From Paenibacillaceae bacterium (GTDB taxonomy: Bacteria; Bacillota; Bacilli; Paenibacillales; NBRC-103111), in NCBI GenBank assembly GCA_029256185.1, contig JAQSYI010000005.1, positions 1 through 64,000 on the forward strand: a DNA stretch of 64,000 nucleotides, read 5' to 3'. The notes under the pieces are model-generated. The model made no database searches, was not told the DNA's origin, and saw nothing but the letters and a program-made list of their open reading frames with translations. Shown here piece by piece: positions 27,333 to 35,251 of this stretch. The first letter of the stretch is position 1; every line of letters starts with the position of its first letter. A program made the position numbers and the translations under genes.

Positions 27333-27979
27333 CCCTTCACCCCCTTGGAGGAAGGCAGCAGCGCAGGAGATTTCATCCGTTCGGCGAAGAAAGCGACAAC
27401 GGCCACCGTGATGATCCCTTCGCCGATGCCGATGAGCGCATGCCAGGACAGCATGGCCTTCATGGCGGCGGACAGGGGTGCCGTACCTGAGAGAGCAAGC
27501 TCCACCGCTACAGCGGCAGCGGATATTTCCACCGCCAGCCAGGCAGCCAGGAAGGTGCCTGCCATCCGCACCCACTTCCATGAAGAAGATTTGACCAGCA
27601 TATAGATACCGTAAGCCGTGAAGGAGCCGATTACACCCATATTGAAAATGTTGGCGCCAAGCGCCGTAATCCCTCCGTCCTGGAAGAACAGGCACTGGAT
27701 GATGAGGACCGTAGACATAACAAGCATGCTGACCCACGGGCCGAACAGAATCGTAGCCAGCGCAGCTCCTCCCAAGTGTCCGGAAGTGGCTCCGGCAATG
27801 GGAAAATTGATCATCTGCGAGGCGAAAATAAACGCAGAGATCATACCGATCATCGGTACCTTCACGGAATAATCCTCATCGCGCCTGATTTGGCGCAACG
27901 CAAGTCCGACACCTGCAACCGAAGCCGCCCCAAGTGTCGTCCATGTTTTCACATCGAGAAATCCGTCTGGTATATGCAC
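27329..27979 (-). CDS. cbiM: cobalt/nickel ECF transporter substrate-binding protein
   Basis: 216-residue multispanning membrane protein that binds the metal through its extreme N-terminus. The required MHIPDGF start is present (GTG start, AAAGGAGA upstream). Also seen: MINFPIAGATSGHLGGA and ALGANIFNMG, typical of CbiM/NikM. Co2+ and Ni2+ cannot be separated by sequence alone. I found no cobalamin-riboswitch core upstream (27980-28185), so metal-dependent control would be by another route. Confidence 0.93.
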   Translation of the reverse strand: MHIPDGFLDVKTWTTLGAASVAGVGLALRQIRRDEDYSVKVPMIGMISAFIFASQMINFPIAGATSGHLGGAALATILFGPWVSMLVMSTVLIIQCLFFQDGGITALGANIFNMGVIGSFTAYGIYMLVKSSSWKWVRMAGTFLAAWLAVEISAAAVAVELALSGTAPLSAAMKAMLSWHALIGIGEGIITVAVVAFFAERMKSPALLPSSKGVKG

Positions 27980-28185
27980 TAAGATTCTCCTTTCAAATCC
28001 TCTCCTCTTCCCAGGCAGAGGACCAAGTATGATATGATTCTAACATGAGTGGGATTGCTCGCCTATAGGGCAAGGAAATTTTACCGCGCTGCGCATTGCG
28101 AAAAGAAGGCAGGCGTGATAATATTCAATTAATCAAAGTAATTTAATCGGAATTGTTATATATTCCCCTTCTGGAGGCTAACCAT

Positions 28186-28998
28186 ATGGAACATCAACGT
28201 ATTGTCAAAACTCCTCTTGCCGATCTGGCTGTAACCTTGCATTATCCTCAAACCAAGCGCGGGGAATCCCACCCGTTGATCGTAATCTGCCACGGCTTTA
28301 CAGGCACCCGTATCGGTGTGGACCGGCTGTTCGTGCAGGCGGCCCGGGCATTCGCCGAATCAGGCTATCTTACTATCCGGTTCGATTATGGAGGATGCGG
28401 CGAGAGCACAGGGGATTACGGGGCGGGCGGCATGGACAGATTGATAGAAGAAACGCGGACAGTTCTGGATTATGCCCTGTCGCTGGACTGCGTGGATCTG
28501 TCCCGGGTGATTCTGTTGGGCCACAGTCTGGGGGGAGCCGTCGCCATCCAGACTGCTGTCCGCGACAAGCGCGTGAAGCGGCTGGTGCTGTGGGCTCCGG
28601 TCGCTCATCCCCTGGCGGACATCAGCCGGGTAATCGGTCCCCGCGTTTACAAGGCCATTCAGGCAGAGGGACAGGCGGATTATCTCGGGTACACCTTGAC
28701 GGAACGCTTCATCCAGTCTATGGCTGACGCCCATCCCCTTCAAGAAACCAAGCGCTTCCGCGGCGATGTACTGGTTATACATGGCGCAAGCGATGACATT
28801 ATACCATCCGACGCCGCTTTCCTGTACCAGAAGGCCTTCTGGCTGCGGAGCGACGGTCAAAGCGACAAGGAGATTCTTGTTCAGGCCGATCATTATTTTA
28901 CCGGCTCCTCCACCCGGACAGAACTGCTCAGGCTAACCGGCGAATGGCTTAACCGCCAAGATCCGCGCCATTCCGAATGGAACCACTGGATCATCTAG
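28186..28998 (+). CDS. alpha/beta hydrolase (stop codon provided by a MITE)
   Basis: 270-residue serine hydrolase of the X-Pro/feruloyl-esterase-like small group. Seen: oxyanion segment VICHGFTGTRIG, nucleophile GHSLGGAVA (Ser near 119), Asp in HGASDDIIPSDA, His in QADHYFTGSS. Such enzymes act on esters; here the substrate is unknown. GGAGG eight bases before ATG 28186 decides the start over an upstream in-frame codon. The TAG stop (28996-28998) is the first three bases of a repeat element inserted here, so the original C-terminus may have been slightly different. A U-tract terminator lies beyond the element at 29337-29362. Confidence 0.88.
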   Translation: MEHQRIVKTPLADLAVTLHYPQTKRGESHPLIVICHGFTGTRIGVDRLFVQAARAFAESGYLTIRFDYGGCGESTGDYGAGGMDRLIEETRTVLDYALSLDCVDLSRVILLGHSLGGAVAIQTAVRDKRVKRLVLWAPVAHPLADISRVIGPRVYKAIQAEGQADYLGYTLTERFIQSMADAHPLQETKRFRGDVLVIHGASDDIIPSDAAFLYQKAFWLRSDGQSDKEILVQADHYFTGSSTRTELLRLTGEWLNRQDPRHSEWNHWII

Positions 28999-29164
28999 GG
29001 CGTGTCTGAACACCCCGCTTGAGGGCATCTTTCACCGCCTTTTCACCCCTGGCTGCGTTACTTTCGCTTGGCCCGGGGTCCCCGGTACGCCTGCGCAAAA
29101 GTGCCTTGCCAGAAACGAAAATTTGGGTGTTATCTGCTCCCCTCAGAGGTTCAGACACACCCTA
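28996..29164 (-). mobile_element. 169-bp MITE-like element, copy 1
   Basis: Ends are inverted repeats TAGGGCGTGTCTGAAC and GTTCAGACACACCCTA, 16 bp and nearly perfect, both ending in TA, compatible with a TA target duplication. The interior matches copies at 46048-46215 and 60609-60777, in opposite orientation to those. It contains a GTACCGGGGACCCCGG self-complementary core. No transposase is encoded, so movement would need one acting in trans. Confidence 0.88.
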
Positions 29165-29336
29165 AAGCGGTGACTCTTCTTCGCCAAACTGCTCCCATAG
29201 GAGTCGGTCCCCTTTTGTGCTCACTGTGTTTTAGCCCTTCCGGGTTCTTCTCCTGTAGGGAACGATTTTACATCATGATGTACTAGCCTAACGTTGCCCG
29301 CAATCGGGAATCCCATTGATTTTTGTCACGAACCAG

Positions 29337-29362
29337 GAGGGAGCGCTGCTCTCTCTTTTTTT
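29337..29362 (+). terminator. rho-independent terminator
   Basis: Stem GAGGGAGC / GCTCTCTC (one G-U pair), 3-nt loop, followed by seven T. It probably ended the hydrolase transcript before the MITE inserted between them. Confidence 0.7.
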
Positions 29363-29576
29363 CTGCGTGGAATCTTGTGGAAAGCGGGCATACTACTTCA
29401 GTCAAAGCCATTCTCCGCCTGGACAAAATTTCTCTCTTCAAAAAAACCTGTGAGAAAGGGCTCTCCTACTCAGAATTATATACTTTCTGGCATGTTGAGG
29501 ATAATTGCCTATCGGCGTCCTTTGGCGCTGATGCGTTGTCAAGAAGTCGAGCCGCTTCCACGTTAATGCTTTCTAT

Positions 29577-29622
29577 CCTGAAATAGCAGGGTCCCGTCAT
29601 TTCATTCATCAGTGATGCCGCC
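29577..29622. repeat. 46-bp dispersed repeat, copy 2
   Basis: Counterpart of 4113-4158. Here the hairpin arms (GAAATAGC / GTCATTTC) no longer pair fully. Confidence 0.7.
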
Positions 29623-29679
29623 CAAGCGGCATGGAAGTCTGAGACTTTAAAAAAACTTGTCCATGTTCATTTTTGTTTA

Positions 29680-29708
29680 TTTACGTTCATATGGAAGTGT
29701 GATATAGT
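29680..29708 (+). promoter_or_regulatory. promoter of the DeoR-kduD unit with GTTCAT repeats
   Basis: -10 TATAGT at 29703-29708 with TTTACG 17 bases upstream. Two direct GTTCAT repeats (29665-29670 and 29685-29690) flank or overlap the -35, in the spacing expected for a DeoR-family operator. Confidence 0.5.
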
Positions 29709-29791
29709 ATGTTTTAACGAAGGCTTCCACCGGAGCAACGGGAGGCGGCATTCGGAATGTCTGTACCTATCCCTCTTCCCGGAGGTAGCTT

Positions 29792-30544
29792 ATGTCCGCT
29801 ATCAAACGTCATGAACAGATTCTTGAAATCCTCATAACCGATAAGGAGGCGACGGTTGCCCGGCTAAGTGAAGAGTTGAGCGTATCCGGCAAAACCATCC
29901 GCGAGGATCTGGAGAAGCTGGAGCAGCAAGGCCTGCTCAAGCGGTTCCACGGCGGTGCTACGCTGGCCAATGAAGGCTTCGCAGGCCTATTCCCCAACGC
30001 CTTGCCCAATTCCAAGAATGAGGATGCCAAGGCTGTCGCCGCCAAAAAAGCACTTGAGCTGGTAAAGCCCGGCGAGGTGATCGCCCTTGACGGGGGAAGC
30101 ACCACGCTTGCCATCGCCAGATTGCTGGAGAATATTCCGCTTACGGTCATTACCAACGATTTGTTTATTATCGGCGAATTGATCCGCAAGGACCAGGTCC
30201 GTCTCGTGGTGCCCGGAGGCTACAGAAACCGCAACCAGCTGATCAACGAGCATTTCTCCTCGATTATCGGCAGCATGAACATTCAGAAGGCCTTCATCTC
30301 CGCGACTGGCATCCATGAAGAATACGGTCTCACCGTGTTCACGCAGGCGCTTGTCGGCCAGAAGCGGGCAATCATGCAAGCTTCAGCAGAGGTGTATTGT
30401 GTCGCGGACCACACTAAGTTCAACCAGTGCGCTCTGCTCACCTTCGCCAAACCCGAGGAATTGCAGGCGATCGTCACTGATCCCGGCCTGCCGGAAGAAA
30501 CCGCCCAGCTTTATTTGTCCAGAGGAATACAGCTAATACGCTGA
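29792..30544 (+). CDS. DeoR-family transcriptional regulator
   Basis: 250 residues. N-terminal DeoR helix-turn-helix (TVARLSEELSVSGKTIREDLEKLEQQGLLKRFHGGA) split around residues 20-55, then the DeoR C-terminal sensor fold with the phosphosugar-binding segment ALDGGSTTLAIARLL and VVPGGYRN. These regulators usually respond to sugar phosphates. GGAGGT lies 6 nt before ATG 29792. It is followed after 49 nt by kduD, so it likely controls hexuronate breakdown. Confidence 0.93.
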   Translation: MSAIKRHEQILEILITDKEATVARLSEELSVSGKTIREDLEKLEQQGLLKRFHGGATLANEGFAGLFPNALPNSKNEDAKAVAAKKALELVKPGEVIALDGGSTTLAIARLLENIPLTVITNDLFIIGELIRKDQVRLVVPGGYRNRNQLINEHFSSIIGSMNIQKAFISATGIHEEYGLTVFTQALVGQKRAIMQASAEVYCVADHTKFNQCALLTFAKPEELQAIVTDPGLPEETAQLYLSRGIQLIR

Positions 30545-30593
30545 TTTCCATACATTTATTAAATCCAAACCCACCTTAAAAGGAGATGTCGTA

Positions 30594-31352
30594 ATGAGTA
30601 ACATGTTCGACTTGACAGGAAAAGTAGCATTGGTTACAGGAGGCACAGTCGGTTTGGGCGCAGGGATGGCTCTTGCCCTTGCCAAGGCAGGCGCTGATTT
30701 GGTTCTGGTAACCTACACAGATAATGACGATACCATGATGAACGAATGCCAAAAGCTGGGCCGCCGCTGTCATGTAATCACCGCCGACCTGAGCAAGGAA
30801 GAAGAGCTTCCAGGTGTCGCGGAAAAAGCAATTGCTGTATTCGGACATATCGATATTCTTGTCAACAACGCAGGCATCATCCGCCGCGTTCCTATCGCCG
30901 ACCATCCTGCCAAGGACTGGCACGATGTCATCAACCTGAACCTGAACAGCGTATTCTTCTTGACCCAGTTGATTGGCCGTCACATGCTGGAGCGCAAATC
31001 AGGCAAAATCATCAATATCGCTTCCATGCTTTCTTATGAAGGCGGCATCCTGGTTCCCGGATACACTGCTTCCAAGCATGCTGTCGCCGGTCTGACCAAG
31101 GCATTCGCCAACGAATGGGCAGGCAGCGGCGTGAACGTGAACGCCATCGCTCCCGGTTACATGGAAACCCGCAACACCGCTCCCATCCGGCAGGATGCGG
31201 ACCGGACAGAAAGCATCACAGCCCGTATCCCTGCCGGACGCTGGGGCCAGCCGGAAGACCTGGGCGGACCTGCTGTATTCCTGGCTTCCACCGCTTCTGA
31301 CTACCTCCACGGCCATATCCTGAATGTGGACGGCGGCTGGCAAGCACGTTAA
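30594..31352 (+). CDS. kduD: 2-dehydro-3-deoxy-D-gluconate 5-dehydrogenase
   Basis: Short-chain dehydrogenase of 252 residues interconverting 2,5-diketo-3-deoxygluconate and 2-keto-3-deoxygluconate with NAD(H), a step in breakdown of unsaturated galacturonate released by pectin lyases and GH105/GH88 enzymes. Seen: LVTGGTVGLGAGMA cofactor loop, NNAGIIRRVP, catalytic Ser in NIASMLSYEGG, Tyr/Lys in YTASKHAVA, and ETRNTAPIRQD typical of KduD. AAGGAGATG precedes ATG 30594. Gluconate 5-dehydrogenases are close relatives, so the exact substrate is somewhat less sure than the family. Confidence 0.9.
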   Translation: MSNMFDLTGKVALVTGGTVGLGAGMALALAKAGADLVLVTYTDNDDTMMNECQKLGRRCHVITADLSKEEELPGVAEKAIAVFGHIDILVNNAGIIRRVPIADHPAKDWHDVINLNLNSVFFLTQLIGRHMLERKSGKIINIASMLSYEGGILVPGYTASKHAVAGLTKAFANEWAGSGVNVNAIAPGYMETRNTAPIRQDADRTESITARIPAGRWGQPEDLGGPAVFLASTASDYLHGHILNVDGGWQAR

Positions 31353-31362
31353 GACCAACACC

Positions 31363-31403
31363 AAGCTCTGCCGGTTCTTTTTAAGAGCCGACAGAGCTTT
31401 TTT
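31363..31403 (+). terminator. rho-independent terminator after kduD
   Basis: Stem AAGCTCTG..CGGTTC / GAGCCG.CAGAGCTT followed by six T, 11 nt after the stop codon. Confidence 0.88.
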
Positions 31404-31577
31404 GGCGTTCTCTCCCCCTTTAACCCGGACGTACCGCTTGTAGTCGTTTTAGCCAAATTTCGGCTGTATCCTTTCAACGCTCCTTCAGCCAACTTTCAGC
31501 CTGATCTCAGTACGGATTAAGGTAAGCCGCCTATACTTGGACTTGCAAGACAAATCATGGGTAAAGGTGGAATCGTC

Positions 31578-32408
31578 TTGAGGCCAATGAACAAAAAAAT
31601 GATTGCAAGCGCAGTGGCGGCAGCCGTCATTCTCAGTGGAGCGGGATTGGTACATAACCGGGTTTTTGCCGCAGACGCTGCAACGGACACAGAGCAACCG
31701 GTTACACAGCAGCAAGCAAAGCTTGACGGCGGACATGCCAAAGGCGGGTTGCGCGGGCAAGGCCAGGGCGGCATGGACCGCGGGCAGGGTGAATTTGCCG
31801 GAAGAAGCAGCAATTTGGTGCAGCAGGCAGCTGCTGTACTTGGCCTGGAGGAGGATGCCGTCAAGACCCAACTGGAGGAAGGTCAAACTCTGGTTCAGAT
31901 CGCTCAGGCCAACGGAGTGGCGGAGGCGGATTTTCTTGCCAAGCTGGTAGCCCTTGAGACTGCCTCCATCGATGCTGCTGTTGCCTCAGGCAAGCTGACC
32001 CAGGAGCAAGCGGATGCCAGGAAGACCGGCTTGTCCGAGCGGCTGAAGCAACAGATCGCGCAGGTTGGCATCGCTGCAGGCAAAGGGGAAGGCCGCGGCC
32101 GGGAGGGGCGCCAGGGTCCAGGCAAAGGCCAGGGCGGCTTCGCAACAGCGGAGGAATTGGCGGAAATGCTCGGGCTATCCGTTGACGAGCTCCAGACCCA
32201 GCAGCAGGCCGGCAAATCGCTTGCCGAGATTGCGGCGGCGGCAGGCATCACGCAAGACCAGTTGATCGGCAAGCTCAAGGACAGCTTAACTGATGATCTC
32301 ACCACATTTGTGGAGCGCAAGGGCGAGCTGAAGCAACCCTCCAAGCGGGAGCGTCCGGAGCAACAGGAATCTGCCGCTTCCATCTCCGGGGACACGGCTG
32401 TGCAATAG
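31578..32408 (+). CDS. secreted alanine/glutamine-rich repeat protein of unknown function
   Basis: About 276 residues. N-terminal signal peptide (MIASAVAAAVILSGAGLVHN, cleavage after VFAADA). Two copies of a small helical unit follow: LGLEEDAVKTQLEEGQTLVQ with IAQANGVAEADFLAKL, and LGLSVDELQTQQQAGKSLAE with IAAAAGITQDQLIGKL. They are separated by a long helix and a GKGEGRGREGRQGPGKGQGG basic-glycine linker. The unit looks like a small helix bundle repeated in other Bacillales exported proteins; role unknown. TTG 31578 has AAAGGTGG seven bases upstream; ATG 31587 is the alternative. Confidence 0.8.
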   Translation: MRPMNKKMIASAVAAAVILSGAGLVHNRVFAADAATDTEQPVTQQQAKLDGGHAKGGLRGQGQGGMDRGQGEFAGRSSNLVQQAAAVLGLEEDAVKTQLEEGQTLVQIAQANGVAEADFLAKLVALETASIDAAVASGKLTQEQADARKTGLSERLKQQIAQVGIAAGKGEGRGREGRQGPGKGQGGFATAEELAEMLGLSVDELQTQQQAGKSLAEIAAAAGITQDQLIGKLKDSLTDDLTTFVERKGELKQPSKRERPEQQESAASISGDTAVQ

Positions 32409-32420
32409 CTTGTGGCGAAA

Positions 32421-32470
32421 CGGAAGAAAAGACCTGTCCTTGTACACAATTGGACAGGTCTTTTCTTCCG
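32421..32470. terminator. bidirectional terminator with 19-bp perfect stem
   Basis: Perfect arms starting CGGAAGAAAAGACCTGTCC and its complement, 12-nt loop, T-rich on both exits. It lies between the secreted-protein gene and the convergent ppsR gene. Confidence 0.88.
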
Positions 32471-32562
32471 TCTTGAGCCAATCTGAGGCCCCCGCCCCTC
32501 TTTGACCAACCGCTCTAACGCCATCCGCCCGTTCATATCCATCCGGTTGCGGCTTAGGCTTA

Positions 32563-33375
32563 TTACGGCTGCCTGCCGATCGCCTCCATAATCAAGCCCG
32601 CCGTTTCCTCAATCGCCTTGCTGGTTACATCAACCACGCGGCAGCCCAGCCGGGACATGAGTCCGCCGGAGTACCCCAGCTCCTCCTTCACCCGTTCAGG
32701 GCTTGCATACCGGGAGCCGCCGGGCAATCCGACGGCCTTGAGCCGCTCCGTGCGGATATGATGCATGTGCCCGGCGTCCATCGTCAGACCGAAAATCCGC
32801 TTTCGGTCTACCAGGAACAACTCAGCAGGGGGCTTCACCTCCGGCATTACGGGAAGATTGGCCGCTTTGATCCCTTTGTGGGCGAGAAAGATGGAGAGCG
32901 GCGTTTTGGAGGTGCGGGATACGCCTACCAGCACCACATCCGCCAGCAGCAGCCCCGAGGCATCCTTGCCGTCATCGTACTTGACGGCGAATTCCATCGC
33001 CTCCACCCGGCGGAAATACTCCTCGTCCAGACCATGCAGTAGACCTGCCTGCTGGCTGGGAATATTGCCGAAGGTATCCATGAACGCCTGCATCATGGGT
33101 CCCAATATATCCACCGTGCGGATTCCCAGTCGGATGGACTCCGCCTTGATCATCTCCCGCAGCTCCGGCAATACCAGTGTATAGGCGACAAAACCGCCTT
33201 CCGCGGCAGCCTCCTCCATTATCTTCCTGATCTCATCCTCCTGACGGATCTGACCGAAGCGCTTGATCCTGGCTCCCGCCCCGGCGAATTGGCGCAGGGT
33301 CGCTCTTGCCACTGCCTCCGCCGTTTCTCCAACAGAGTCGGAGCATATGTACAACCATTGCTGCTTATTGTTCAA
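32563..33375 (-). CDS. ppsR: pyruvate phosphate dikinase / PEP synthase regulatory protein (YqfL family)
   Basis: 270-residue bifunctional kinase/pyrophosphorylase (DUF299) that switches pyruvate phosphate dikinase or PEP synthase by phosphorylating a threonine. Seen: YICSDSVGETAEAVARA at the N-terminus, P-loop-like GVSRTSKTPLSIFLA, and MDAGHMHHIRTERL. The start is TTG 33375: GGAGGGGAG lies at good distance, and the nearby ATG is out of frame and closes after five codons. The ccpN stop is 3 nt upstream, so the two are co-translated, the same order as ccpN-yqfL in Bacillus. Which dikinase it controls is not in this window. Confidence 0.93.
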   Translation of the reverse strand: MNNKQQWLYICSDSVGETAEAVARATLRQFAGAGARIKRFGQIRQEDEIRKIMEEAAAEGGFVAYTLVLPELREMIKAESIRLGIRTVDILGPMMQAFMDTFGNIPSQQAGLLHGLDEEYFRRVEAMEFAVKYDDGKDASGLLLADVVLVGVSRTSKTPLSIFLAHKGIKAANLPVMPEVKPPAELFLVDRKRIFGLTMDAGHMHHIRTERLKAVGLPGGSRYASPERVKEELGYSGGLMSRLGCRVVDVTSKAIEETAGLIMEAIGRQP

Positions 33376-33378
33376 CGT

Positions 33379-33990
33379 TCATTCTCCCCTCCCGATTCGC
33401 TCCGCCCAATCCACAAGAATCCGCGTCATCGTAGTGTTGCTTATCCTGCCGACCACTTCCATGCCTTCCCGGCCTTCCGCGGCCTGAACGACGGGCAGGC
33501 TCTCCACCTCGTGGCGGATCATCTTGCGGGCTGCATCCAAGGCCGGTTCCTCCGGAGTCACCGTCACCAGATTGGCCTTGCGGGTCATCACGAGACTGAC
33601 CGGCATGGACGGGCTGTTGGCGTTGCCCAAAGTGACCTTCAACAGGTCCTTGCGGGAGACGATTCCCTCAAGAATCCCCCACTCATCGGTGACGAATACG
33701 CTCCCTGCGTTCTCCAGAAACATGGCTACCACCGCATCCTGCACAGTAGCCGATTCCCGGATGATCACCGGCCGGCTCTGGATATCCTTGACTTTCCAGT
33801 CCTGCAGCATCCGTCTAAGCTCCCCCTTGGGCTCGGAAGCCGCCCCCGGGAAGTATCCTACCTTGGGCTTGGCGTCCAGCACACCCAGCATCACCAGCAC
33901 AGCCAGATCCGAGCGGATCGTCGGCCGGCTTACGCCAAGCTGCTCGGCGATCTGCTCACCGGTGATGGGAGCGGATTTACGGACCAGCAA
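33379..33990 (-). CDS. ccpN: CcpN-type gluconeogenesis repressor, 5' end apparently frameshifted
   Basis: Winged helix plus two CBS domains; in Bacillus CcpN represses gapB and pckA under glycolytic conditions. Seen: SAPITGEQIAEQLGVSRPTI (HTH), VGYFPGA, CBS segments VVAMFLENAGSVFVTDEWG and VTPEEPALDAARKMIRHEVE. The only in-frame start is TTG 33990, which lacks the first wing helix. Upstream the same frame continues as AIELTARQKEIILLVRKS, matching the family's N-terminus, but its ATG (34030-34028, with AAAAGGGGG before it) is one base out of frame. Removing the base at 34027 would give ATG-Ala-Ile-Glu-Leu. So this is a broken gene, a sequencing error, or one with an unusual start. Confidence 0.85.
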   Translation of the reverse strand: MLVRKSAPITGEQIAEQLGVSRPTIRSDLAVLVMLGVLDAKPKVGYFPGAASEPKGELRRMLQDWKVKDIQSRPVIIRESATVQDAVVAMFLENAGSVFVTDEWGILEGIVSRKDLLKVTLGNANSPSMPVSLVMTRKANLVTVTPEEPALDAARKMIRHEVESLPVVQAAEGREGMEVVGRISNTTMTRILVDWAERIGRGE

Positions 33991-34114
33991 TATGATTTCC
34001 TTTTGCCGCGCTGTCAGTTCGATAGCACATTTACCCCCTTTTCATCAATCTTCTTATCATTAGTGATACCATATAAAAATATAGTACGCAATATAACTTG
34101 AAAATTTTATATAG

Positions 34115-34125
34115 TATGTCATAAT
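34115..34125 (+). promoter_or_regulatory. CcpN-like operator in the ccpN-glpX divergent region
   Basis: TATGTCATAAT fits the published CcpN consensus TRTGHYATAYW at 10 of 11 positions. It lies 36 nt before the glpX start in a very AT-rich stretch also containing repeated ATAGTACG/ATAGTACA words (34081, 34132). A weaker second match lies near 34063-34075 on the other strand. Confidence 0.55.
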
Positions 34126-34160
34126 TAAAATATAGTACATCCTAATAAACCGGAGGGAGA

Positions 34161-35177
34161 ATGGATATGGAGAGAGAATTGGCATTGGAGATGGTTCGGG
34201 TCACGGAGCTGGCGGCGCTGGCATCCGCCCGGTGGATGGGCAGAGGCGCGAAGAATGAGGCGGATGGGGCGGCGACCGCGGCAATGAGGTCCATGTTTAA
34301 TTCTGTATCCATTCAGGGGACTGTGGTGATTGGGGAAGGCGAGATGGATGAAGCGCCCATGCTCTACATCGGCGAGAAGGTGGGCAACCGGCAGGGGCCT
34401 GAAGTGGATGTGGCTGTTGATCCGCTGGAGGGTACGGAGCTGGCGGCCAAGGGGCTTCCGGGCGCTCTGGCTGTGATGGCCGTTGCTCCCAAGGGGCACT
34501 TTCTTCACGCCCCGGACATGTACATGGAGAAGCTGGCGGTGGGTCCTGCCTTGAAGGGCAAGGTGTCTCTGGAAGAGCCGCTGGATGCCATCGTCTGCAA
34601 GGCGGCGCGGATTCTGCGGAAGTCGGTGGCGGATATGACGGTATCCATACTGGAGCGGGACCGCCACAGGGAGCAGATCGCCATTCTCCGCAAGCTGGGA
34701 GTCCGCATCAAGCTGCTGCCCGGCGGAGATGTGGCGGGAGCCATGGCGCCGGCGTTCGCCGAGTCGGGCATCGATATGTATGTAGGCTCAGGCGGCGCGC
34801 CCGAGGGTGTTCTGGCCGCAGCCGCCCTCCGCTGCCTGGAGGGGGATTTCCAGGGCCGGCTGCTGCCTGCCGATGCGGAGGAGTATGACCGCTGCATCCA
34901 GATGGGCATCCGCGAGCCGAACCGGATTCTGCATATGGACGATCTGATCGGGCGTGGCGATGTGCTGTTCGCCGCTACCGGAATCACCCCGGGCGAGTTC
35001 CTGAAGGGGGTGCGGATTCTGCCAGGCTACCGGGCAGAGACGGAATCCGTGGTCATGCGCGCCAAAACCGGCACAGTCCGCACGATTCAGGCCAGCCATT
35101 ATCTGCCGGGCAAGCCCTTCCTGCAAGCTGCGGAGGGGTACTTTTCCGACGAGCCGGAAGCCGCATCGGGGTTGTAA
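34161..35177 (+). CDS. glpX: fructose-1,6-bisphosphatase class II
   Basis: 338-residue Mg/Mn-dependent phosphatase making fructose-6-phosphate in gluconeogenesis. Seen: EREIA-like N-terminus RELALEMVRVTELAALASAR, metal and substrate segments VVIGEGEMDEAPML and DVAVDPLEGTELAAKG, and GSGGAPEGVLAAAALRC. Length matches GlpX. GGAGG lies before ATG 34161; ATG 34167 is equally possible. Divergent from ccpN-ppsR with a CcpN-like box between, so the three form a glycolysis/gluconeogenesis switch. Confidence 0.95.
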   Translation: MDMERELALEMVRVTELAALASARWMGRGAKNEADGAATAAMRSMFNSVSIQGTVVIGEGEMDEAPMLYIGEKVGNRQGPEVDVAVDPLEGTELAAKGLPGALAVMAVAPKGHFLHAPDMYMEKLAVGPALKGKVSLEEPLDAIVCKAARILRKSVADMTVSILERDRHREQIAILRKLGVRIKLLPGGDVAGAMAPAFAESGIDMYVGSGGAPEGVLAAAALRCLEGDFQGRLLPADAEEYDRCIQMGIREPNRILHMDDLIGRGDVLFAATGITPGEFLKGVRILPGYRAETESVVMRAKTGTVRTIQASHYLPGKPFLQAAEGYFSDEPEAASGL

Positions 35178-35201
35178 CGCACACGTACACCAGACGCAGC
35201 G

Positions 35202-35234
35202 AAGCAAGCCTTCATGAGTAAGGCTTGCTTTTTT
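35202..35234 (+). terminator. rho-independent terminator after glpX
   Basis: Stem AAGCAAGCCTT / AAGGCTTGCTT, 7-nt loop, six T. It also lies downstream of the convergent receptor gene. Confidence 0.88.
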
Positions 35235-35251
35235 ATTCATACGGCGCCCGG

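Larger units (their letters stand above)
29165..29791. other. intergenic region before the DeoR gene
   Basis: About 630 nt carrying the terminator at 29337-29362, the dispersed repeat at 29577-29622 and the regulator promoter at 29680-29708. Short open frames here lack ribosome sites and I do not call them. Confidence 0.5.

Noticed and set aside
27980..28185. Cobalamin riboswitch or NikR box upstream of cbiM
   Set aside because: I could not find the GCCACTG-type cobalamin core or a paired GTATGA/TCATAC NikR site.
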